From contig NZ_QXQQ01000009.1 of NCBI RefSeq assembly GCF_003660285.1, forward strand, positions 1 through 51,250: a DNA stretch of 51,250 bases, given 5' to 3'. The notes beneath the pieces were generated by a model. That model did no database searches and had not been told where the DNA came from. It saw only the letters and a list, made by a program, of their open reading frames with translations. Shown here in pieces: positions 46,014 through 51,250 of this stretch. The stretch's first letter is position 1; every line of letters begins with the position of its first letter. The translations under genes were made by a program, and so were the position numbers. The stretch comes from Helicobacter labacensis. Its GTDB lineage: Bacteria; Campylobacterota; Campylobacteria; Campylobacterales; Helicobacteraceae.

Positions 46014-47184
46014 GGGCATCTCCTTGATCATCTTTTTTCAGCCCGGCTAAAAGCGCGTGCATGGCAATGCCAATCCCAGCCGCACTTAGGGCGATCACCC
46101 CTACGCTATCTGCTACTCTGTCCGCTCCTGCCCCCCCAAAAGCACTTGTGATAGGCACAATGAGGCGGTTAGAAATAGGCTCTTCAAAGGGGCTCATGGT
46201 GTCCCAAAAATTAGGCTCAGAGCACCCAATGCAACCATGCCCGGCTTGGATGGGCCAGCTGGTGTGGGAGTTAAAGCGCAGGGTGGAGCAATTATTAAAG
46301 GTATAAGGTCCTTTACAGCCCACTTTGTAAAGACAAAAGCCCTCTTTGGCGTTTTCATCCCCAAAATGTTGCACAAATTCGCCCGCATCAAAATGCCCGC
46401 GTCTCTCGCATAGATCATGGATTCTGCGCCCATATGCCCAAGTGGGGCGGTTGTAAGCATCTAAGCGGGGCAGTGCATCAAACATCAAAAAGTAGATGAT
46501 ATTGCCCACGATGTTTTTTTCACTAGGGGGGCAGCCGGGCACATTGATAATGGGCTGGGAGATGATTTTACTTAGAGCCTGCGCGTTAGAGGGGTTGGGG
46601 TAAGCTGCCTGCACGCCTCCAAAGCTTGAGCATGTCCCAATGGCAAAGATGGCTTTGGCATGTTTGGCGGCATGGATACACTCTTGTGCGCCCGTGCGCC
46701 CTTGTGCGCCCATGGTTAAAAAGTATTCTGTGCCCTGAGGGATCCCCCCCTCTACCATTAAAATGTAATTGCCCTTGTGCTTTTCAATCGCCTGTTCTAA
46801 ACTCAAATCCGCTTGGTGTCCGCTAGCCACCATGATGGTTTCATGGTATTCTAAATTGATGTAATCAAAGATGATACTATCAATGCTAGGGTCTTCACTT
46901 CTAAGCAAGCTCTCACTACAGCCCGTGCATTCAGCCATGTGCAACCAAATCACAGGCAAGCGGTTAGCCATCTCCACAGCTTGGGCGACAAGGGGGGTAA
47001 AGCTAGCGGGCAGGGCTAAAGTCGCGCTCATCGTCCCCACCCATTTCATAAAGTCGCGCCGATCCACGCCTTTTTTTTCTAGCTCTGTGTGGATATTTTT
47101 GTCCGCATTGTGCGCGCGCAAACCCTTTAGGGCTTCAAGCCGTTTTGAGATTTGATCAAAAAGGACATTGTTGTCATCTGCCAT
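46006..47184 (-). CDS. hydA: NiFe uptake hydrogenase small subunit
   Basis: Carries three iron-sulfur clusters that lead electrons from NiFe to HydC. A twin-arginine signal DRRDFMKWVGTMSATLALPA (residues about 42-61) exports the folded dimer. Cluster ligands are in LHMAECTGCSESLLR and VPGCPPSEKNI (proximal), FCLYKVGCKGPYTFNNCS (distal) and GHGCIGCSEPNFWD (medial). A C-terminal helix (VGVIALSAAGIGIAMHALLA) anchors it. The 49 residues before the twin-Arg motif form a long N-terminal region. AAGGA lies before the ATG; GCTAAAATAAG some 35 bp upstream is a likely -10. First gene of hydABCDE. Confidence 0.96.
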   Translation of the reverse strand: MADDNNVLFDQISKRLEALKGLRAHNADKNIHTELEKKGVDRRDFMKWVGTMSATLALPASFTPLVAQAVEMANRLPVIWLHMAECTGCSESLLRSEDPSIDSIIFDYINLEYHETIMVASGHQADLSLEQAIEKHKGNYILMVEGGIPQGTEYFLTMGAQGRTGAQECIHAAKHAKAIFAIGTCSSFGGVQAAYPNPSNAQALSKIISQPIINVPGCPPSEKNIVGNIIYFLMFDALPRLDAYNRPTWAYGRRIHDLCERRGHFDAGEFVQHFGDENAKEGFCLYKVGCKGPYTFNNCSTLRFNSHTSWPIQAGHGCIGCSEPNFWDTMSPFEEPISNRLIVPITSAFGGAGADRVADSVGVIALSAAGIGIAMHALLAGLKKDDQGDAHA

Positions 47185-47340
47185 GCTAATCCTTGCTCGA
47201 TAGAGTTTCTTATTTTAGCCTAATTGTGATTTACCAACGATTTAAATAGCCTATTGCGCTATTTGGTTAAAATACGCGGTGATTTTAAAGCAAGGTTGCT
47301 TATGGACTATCCCTCATTCTAGCTATCCACTTTATTTAGA
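47185..47340. other. hyd operon upstream region
   Basis: The stretch should hold the hydA promoter, read leftward (TAAAAT about 35 bp from the start codon). It also has an inverted repeat AAATAGC...GCTATTT at about 47244-47265 upstream of that promoter, which may be an operator or a weak terminator. No gene is seen. Confidence 0.45.
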
Positions 47341-47660
47341 TTGCGCGTAAAACTCCGTCCTTTAGGGCGGAGATGTAAGCGCACACTAAGGAAAGAAAGG
47401 CTACCCTCGCAATAGGTAAGTGAGATTAGTAAAAACCCGATATGGCAGAGTTGGATACGCTCATTCTAGCCATTAAAACGAGCATAATGACGGGTTACTC
47501 GCTAATCTCCGCCCATGCTAATGGGTCTGTAAGTCTTTTGGGAACTGAAACTAGCCTTGCGGACTATAAACAGCAAAGCCTTTCGAGCTTAAGAAACGCT
47601 AGTTTCTGTTAGTTAGGAAGCTCCTCCCTTTAAGGAGGGGCGATTCACCTTCAGGCATCT
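47341..47660 (+). mobile_element. decayed IS605/IS607-type element: tnpB 3' end and right end, no transposase
   Basis: The region begins with a strong hairpin (47353-47372, CTCCGTCC-TTTA-GGGCGGAG) and ends with another (47621-47640, CCTCC-CTTTAA-GGAGG) followed by GCGATTCACC, the usual look of IS200/IS605-type ends. Between them the plus strand encodes TGYSLISAHANGSVSLLGTE and TSLADYKQQSLSSLRNAS before a stop, like the C-terminal tail of TnpB, whose coding end overlaps the omega RNA scaffold in related elements. No tnpA and no RuvC part of tnpB remain. About 320 bp. It may be a solo, non-autonomous derivative. It separates hydA from the C5 methyltransferase. Confidence 0.6.
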
Positions 47661-47733
47661 AGAGCAAGTTAGGCTATATCCATCAAGGGATCATTGTATT
47701 ATTGCGCTGATTTGAATAATTTAGGGGTTGGTT

Positions 47734-48795
47734 GTGCCATTTAGAGTTGCTGATGTGTTTTGTGGGGCTGGGGGTTTAAGTTATGGTTTTAAGCAGAATC
47801 CTTTATTTAATTTAGTGTTAGCCCTTGATTGCGATATAGATGCCATCGCTAGCTATAAAAGCAATCATCCAACGACCCATGCGATTTGTAAAACAATCGA
47901 TGCTTTAAATCAAGAAGAGTGTTTGCATTACGCTCCCATTGATATTTTATTGGGCGGACCGCCATGCCAAAGTTATTCAACACTAGGTAAAAGACAAATG
48001 GATGCGCGCGCCCATTTATTTCAAGAATATTTTCGGGTTTTAGACATGATGCGCCCTAAAATTTTTCTTTTTGAAAATGTTATGGGCTTACTCTCTATGC
48101 AAAAAGGACAACTCTTTCGTGCGATCTGTGATGCTTTTAGACAGATGGGCTATCAAATCTACTCTAGCATCCTCAATGCTCTTCATTTTGGAGTCCCCCA
48201 AATTAGGCAAAGGGTTATTATTGTAGGCGTGCGCCACGATTATAAAAAAACCTTTATCTTCCCAAAGCCCACACACCCTAAAGATTTCATCAGCCTTAAA
48301 TTAGCTCTAGATGATTTGCCATGTATTAAGAGCGGAGAGAATGGCGATCATTTGGGCTATAGATATCCTGCCAACAATCCTTTTTTAGAGTTTGTGCGTG
48401 ATAGTGGTGTTTTGTGTGAGCATTCTAGTCCTAAAAATAACCCCAAGCTTATCCAAATCATGGAGAGTTTACAAGACGGACAAGACAAGAGAGATTTACC
48501 CCCGGTACTCCGTCCTAAATCGGGTTACGCCAACACCTACGCGAAGATGTACTGGGAGCAACCCGCCCCCACTATTACAAGAAATTTTGCAACCCCGAGC
48601 AGCTCAAGGTGTATTCACCCTAGAGATTCACGGGCTCTAAGCATTAGAGAGGGAGCAAGGCTACAAAGTTTCCCTGATAGTTATATTTTCTGTGGCAGTG
48701 CCGGCTCTAAGAGATTACAAATTGGCAATGCTGTCCCTCCGCTTTTGAGTGTATCTTTAGCACATGCCATTGGAGATTATTTAAGGGAGTTGTAA
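47734..48795 (+). CDS. DNA (cytosine-5) methyltransferase, type II
   Basis: Methylates cytosine in a short target to protect DNA from the partner endonuclease. Motif I ADVFCGAGGLSYGF, motif IV with the catalytic Cys in LLGGPPCQSYSTLGKRQ, motif VI FLFENVMGL, motif VIII QIRQRVIIVG, and motifs IX/X (REGARLQSFPD, QIGNAVPP) are all intact. The region before motif IX (SGYANTYAKMYWEQPAPTI) is the target-recognition part. Length about 353. GTG at 47734 with AGGGG 6 bp upstream is the best start, no ATG is available; a TTG lies two codons earlier. The gene looks AT-richer than its neighbours, a sign of transfer. The target sequence cannot be told. Confidence 0.94.
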   Translation: MPFRVADVFCGAGGLSYGFKQNPLFNLVLALDCDIDAIASYKSNHPTTHAICKTIDALNQEECLHYAPIDILLGGPPCQSYSTLGKRQMDARAHLFQEYFRVLDMMRPKIFLFENVMGLLSMQKGQLFRAICDAFRQMGYQIYSSILNALHFGVPQIRQRVIIVGVRHDYKKTFIFPKPTHPKDFISLKLALDDLPCIKSGENGDHLGYRYPANNPFLEFVRDSGVLCEHSSPKNNPKLIQIMESLQDGQDKRDLPPVLRPKSGYANTYAKMYWEQPAPTITRNFATPSSSRCIHPRDSRALSIREGARLQSFPDSYIFCGSAGSKRLQIGNAVPPLLSVSLAHAIGDYLREL

Positions 48796-49551
48796 ATGTT
48801 TAATAGCACAGATTTTAAAAAATACCGCGCATGCTTAGGCTTTCAATCACAACAACACTTTAAAGCCTTTTTGAGTGCTAAGGATATCAAGCCACAAGTG
48901 GATTTTGCTTACATTGAGCTTCTCAACATGAGACTTTGTGAAATTTTTAGCAAGCTCAACACAATTTATTATAAACCCCACAACATGGAGCTTTTTTTAC
49001 AAGATTCGCTGTTTAAGGTTTATGAAACAATCAAAGAACAAGGCATTTTAGAAAAACTCAACAATCAAGGCAGACGCAAAGAAGAGGTGTATTTTAGCTG
49101 GATGCGGGGGTTTTTAATTTGTGCGTTTTTCAAAGAGGCGTTGGTAGCTATTTTTGATGTCCCTTTAGACAAAATCCAAAATATCGGCGGAGACGATTTT
49201 TCTAATATTGATGTGTTTAAGCGGACACCTAGAGCGGATTTGCAAATCGGCACAACAAGGCTAGAAATCCAAAGTGGTTTTCAAGGGATCAATGACATTA
49301 AGGCGCACAAGGTGTGGGAGGCTAAACGGGTTTTCAAACAAGAAGGGCAAGAAACGCTTGTCATGCACATTGACATGTTTAATGGACAAGTAGCACTTGT
49401 GGATATTTCTCAGATTCAAGATAACCATATTAATTGGATTGTCCGGCCACAAATGGAGGGGCAAATGGTCTTTAATATCGGGCAAAACTCCTTTAAGTGG
49501 TTACTCAATACCCCGCCTCCCAATCTCTCTACCATGCTAGCCCAAGACTAG
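48796..49551 (+). CDS. putative type II restriction endonuclease, partner of the C5 methyltransferase
   Basis: The 251-residue protein follows the methyltransferase directly (stop and start adjacent, TAAATG), the usual restriction-modification pairing. A PD-(D/E)XK-like site is visible as PRADLQIGTTRLEIQSGF: an Asp, then Glu-x-Gln after a short beta turn, the Gln variant of the catalytic Lys known from BglII-like enzymes. Upstream lies a helical N-terminal domain with YFSWMRGFLICAFFKEAL. I do not recognise the exact subfamily or target. Its A+T content resembles that of the methyltransferase, so the pair was probably acquired together. Confidence 0.75.
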   Translation: MFNSTDFKKYRACLGFQSQQHFKAFLSAKDIKPQVDFAYIELLNMRLCEIFSKLNTIYYKPHNMELFLQDSLFKVYETIKEQGILEKLNNQGRRKEEVYFSWMRGFLICAFFKEALVAIFDVPLDKIQNIGGDDFSNIDVFKRTPRADLQIGTTRLEIQSGFQGINDIKAHKVWEAKRVFKQEGQETLVMHIDMFNGQVALVDISQIQDNHINWIVRPQMEGQMVFNIGQNSFKWLLNTPPPNLSTMLAQD

Positions 49552-49564
49552 CAAGCATTAAAAC

Positions 49565-49678
49565 CTACTTTTTCGCCATGTTGCGGATATATTGATCCGC
49601 TAAATACAAGCCATGCCCGCTTTCATCCATGACTTGATTTTTATCAAGTGCCTGTAAAATTGTGCGCGCTAGTCCCAT
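49565..49678 (-). pseudogene. short unidentified coding fragment
   Basis: A 37-codon frame on the minus strand reads MGLARTILQALDKNQVMDES then GHGLYLADQYIRNMAKK and a stop. It looks like a genuine protein C-terminus with amphipathic helices, but I cannot place it. It lies between the endonuclease stop and the methylase remnant in an area of broken genes. Confidence 0.3.
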
Positions 49679-49683
49679 CCATA

Positions 49684-50367
49684 GTACCCTTAAATGAAGT
49701 TACAAGCGCAATAGGCGAACTGCTCAATGAGATTTATAGCAAAACATCACCCAGTGGTGCAAGAGTATCCGCAAAGACTTTTTTGAAGCCCTGCAAAGCA
49801 AAGTAGGCGATGCCAATTTAGACCCTGATGCGATCTCTAGCAGTGTGCAGAGCGTGATTAATGGGATTGTCTTACCGGATTTTTTTATGATAGCTGCTTG
49901 CCAAAAGAGTTCAAGCGAGGCGGGCAGTTGATAGAAGCATTTCCCTAGAAGCAAAGACCCAAGTTAAGGAGACCCCCCTTGCGGGGAAGCATTCGGCACG
50001 AATGCCAAAACCGGCACGAATGCCAACACAACAAGAATTACAAAACGCTAGGGGGTTAAGCCCCCAACAAGAAAACTTAATCTACAATGGCACGCCTTGT
50101 TTCTTAGACATGGGTGGCTCCTTGTCGGGAATGTCTCCCCTTTCGGGCGAGGAAACGCTACGCGTTTCTTCCCTTAAAATCGCAGGTCCTATTTTAGCCA
50201 GTTTCTCTAAGCTCAAATACCTAAACTCCTCTAATTTTAAAACCTTTAGAGCGCATTTTAAGGCGCGCTTTTTGGGGGGCTTTATGTGCCCGGGCAACAC
50301 CTTTGACAATGTTAAGGGGAGCTTTCCTATCGGCTTTTTGGTGTGGGACTTGGGCGCGCAAGGCTAG
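49684..50367 (+). pseudogene. central fragment of a type IIG-like DNA methylase / restriction enzyme, frameshifted
   Basis: Successive frames read VPLNEVTSAIGELLNEIYSK and TSPSGARVSAKTF, then DFFEALQSKVGDANLDPDAI and VINGIVLPDFF, then YDSCLPKEFKRGGQLIEAFP, then GLSPQQENLIYNGTPCFLDM, and finally SKLKYLNSSNFKTFRAHFKA and FLGGFMCPGNTFDNVKGSFP, ending FLVWDLGAQG. This is the order of the middle part of HP0668-like enzymes. T6 (49779-49784) and T7 (49880-49886) each need one more T. A 15-bp direct repeat (CGGCACGAATGCCAA) lies at 49994 and 50012. The missing C-terminal part is the fragment at 37356-38219 on the other strand. Confidence 0.72.
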
Positions 50368-50370
50368 CTT

Positions 50371-50400
50371 TAGTTGCAAGCAAGAAAAAGCCATTATAAT
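50371..50400 (+). promoter_or_regulatory. candidate promoter upstream of the small hydrophobic peptide gene
   Basis: TATAAT (50395-50400) is perfect. Upstream are TTGCAA (spacing 15) and TAGTTG (spacing 18). A transcript from here would have a leader of about 115 nt before the peptide start at 50522, containing a 7-bp hairpin GCAAAGC-GTT-GCTTTGC (50467-50483) and a GGGC/GCCC stem just before the ribosome site. A short frame MRLKDMVTLFRPHLEN lies within the leader (50401-50451). Confidence 0.55.
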
Positions 50401-50521
50401 GCGCCTTAAGGACATGGTAACTCTTTTTAGACCACATCTGGAGAATTAGACTTTTGGGCTAAGGGAGCAAAGCGTTGCTTTGCCTGGGGTTAGTGGGCGA
50501 GCCCCCGGAGAGGAGGCTACC

Positions 50522-50620
50522 ATGCAGAAACTGGTAATAGTGCTAGTGATCATGCTCGTGCTGGTTTCACGGGCAACCAACAGCAACTTAAACCCTATAA
50601 AATTCTATAATTCTCTATAA
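50522..50620 (+). CDS. candidate Ibs-like type I toxin peptide
   Basis: A 32-codon frame preceded by a strong AGGAGG begins MQKLVIVLVIMLVLVS and continues RATNSNLNPIKFYNSL. The first half is nearly all Val/Ile/Leu and closely resembles the E. coli Ibs toxins (MMKLVIILIVLLL...), small membrane-acting peptides repressed by antisense Sib RNAs. The structured leader and strong ribosome site are also typical of type I toxin mRNAs. On the minus strand just downstream, TATAGAAT-like elements in the AT-rich 50600-50640 region could drive an antisense RNA across the gene. Antitoxin and toxicity are inference. It may instead be a stray signal-anchor-like frame at the edge of IS607. Confidence 0.45.
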   Translation: MQKLVIVLVIMLVLVSRATNSNLNPIKFYNSL

Positions 50621-50663
50621 AAAATTTATATATTCTTAAGTTTGTTCATGCTAGCATGTTGTC

Positions 50664-51250
50664 ATGAACAACTTGTTATCCATAGGACAAGCCAGCAAGG
50701 TTTTAGGTGTCAGTATCCAAACTTTGAGAAATTGGGAGAAAAAAGGCTTACTAAAACCCGACAACTACACAAAAGGCGGGGAGCGCAGGTATAAACTTGA
50801 GAGCCTTAAAGGCATTAATAAAAACCTTGTTTTTCACAATGATAACCGCAAGACCATCGCTTATGCCCGTGTTTCTAGTGCTGACCAAAGGGAGGATTTA
50901 ATTAGACAAGTGCAAGTATTAGAGTTGTATTGTTCTAAACTAGGCTTTAACTACGAGGTGATACAAGACTTAGGCTCGGGTATGAATTACTACAAGAAAG
51001 GTTTAACAAAACTTCTTAACCTTATCCTAGAAAGCCAAGTAAAAAGACTTGTGATTACCCACAAAGACCGCTTGTTACGCTTTGGTGCAGAGCTTGTATT
51101 TGCCATCTGTGAGGCTAAAGAAGTAGAAGTGATTATCATTAATCAAGGCGGTGAAAATGTCCGCTTTGAAGAGGAGTTAGCCAAAGATGTCTTAGAAATC
51201 ATCGCTGTTTTTTCGGCAAGACTTTATGGCGCACGCTCTAAGAAAAACAA
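50664..51250 (+). mobile_element. tnpA: IS607-family transposase TnpA (serine recombinase), runs off the window
   Basis: The open frame from the ATG at 50664 covers 195 codons to the window end without a stop. It has a MerR-like helix-turn-helix (LLSIGQASKVLGVSIQTLRN, WEKKGLLKPD, ERRYKL) and a small serine-recombinase domain with the catalytic Ser in AYARVSSADQ, the THKDRLLRFG motif and FSARLYGARS. This is the IS607 TnpA layout, about 205-220 residues when complete. A tnpB gene would be expected just downstream, outside the window. The AT-rich stretch at about 50580-50660 probably includes the left end, to which TnpA binds. Confidence 0.92.

Noticed and set aside
49990-50026. Repeat ATTCGGCACGA resembling a cDNA-library adaptor, as a sign of contamination
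   Set aside because: It occurs twice as part of a 15-bp direct repeat inside a frame that continues the methylase remnant, so it is native.

Overview
The window reads as a chromosomal segment of a gastric non-pylori Helicobacter (H. felis / H. bizzozeronii / H. heilmannii-like). Supporting signs are: the gene order glpC-like - hemN - DUF2603 - aroC - rnc - rnhA - TPR protein - SurA/PpiC-like protein, which follows H. pylori HP0666 to HP0659; a hydABCDE uptake hydrogenase operon; Hof- and Hor-type outer membrane proteins; MqnA of the futalosine pathway; AcnB; and Helicobacter-type chemoreceptors. By eye the GC content is above that of H. pylori. The species call is inference.

Layout. 1-9.1 kb is patchy: an accB start that meets an early stop, dcd, a lipoprotein/Sel1-repeat pair, an M20 amidohydrolase, a chemoreceptor tail remnant, a heavily frameshifted prophage tail remnant, an intact membrane chemoreceptor, and a decayed ketone-body locus (a truncated permease plus a 3-hydroxybutyrate dehydrogenase that lacks its active-site Ser segment) fused to a DUF2779 fragment. 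9.3-10.0 kb is a tRNA cluster (Gly, Leu, Cys, Ser) with a TRL lipoprotein inside it. 10-16.7 kb holds an NhaC antiporter, an aldehyde dehydrogenase/DUF779 pair, a frameshifted Hof protein, a zinc alcohol dehydrogenase and a small outer membrane protein. 16.8-24.3 kb is the conserved minus-strand housekeeping block. 24.4-36.9 kb holds rmuC, mqnA, two Dsb-like proteins that have lost CXXC, acnB, a polar amino acid ABC importer, a soluble double-PAS chemoreceptor, a 2-hydroxyacid dehydrogenase and rnhB.

37.3-50.4 kb is the most unusual part. The C-terminal part of a type IIG-like DNA methylase lies on the minus strand at 37.4-38.2 kb. The segment that should directly precede it in the parent protein lies on the plus strand at 49.7-50.4 kb. 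Everything between (a 1084-aa triplicated cysteine-containing envelope protein, hydABCDE, an IS605/IS607-type remnant, and a C5 methyltransferase/endonuclease pair) is therefore bracketed by two halves of one broken gene in the orientation expected from a ~12 kb inversion. At the right edge lie a candidate type I toxin gene whose product resembles Ibs peptides, then an IS607-family serine transposase running off the window.

How the genes work together: the hydrogenase feeds electrons from H2 into a menaquinone pool (MqnA); AcnB serves the TCA cycle; the alcohol and aldehyde dehydrogenases form a possible detoxification or oxidation pair; the ABC importer and two chemoreceptors serve nutrient capture and navigation. 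Many broken genes here could be restored by adding one base to a short homopolymer. Genuine decay and long-read consensus errors both fit this pattern, and the sequence alone cannot separate them.
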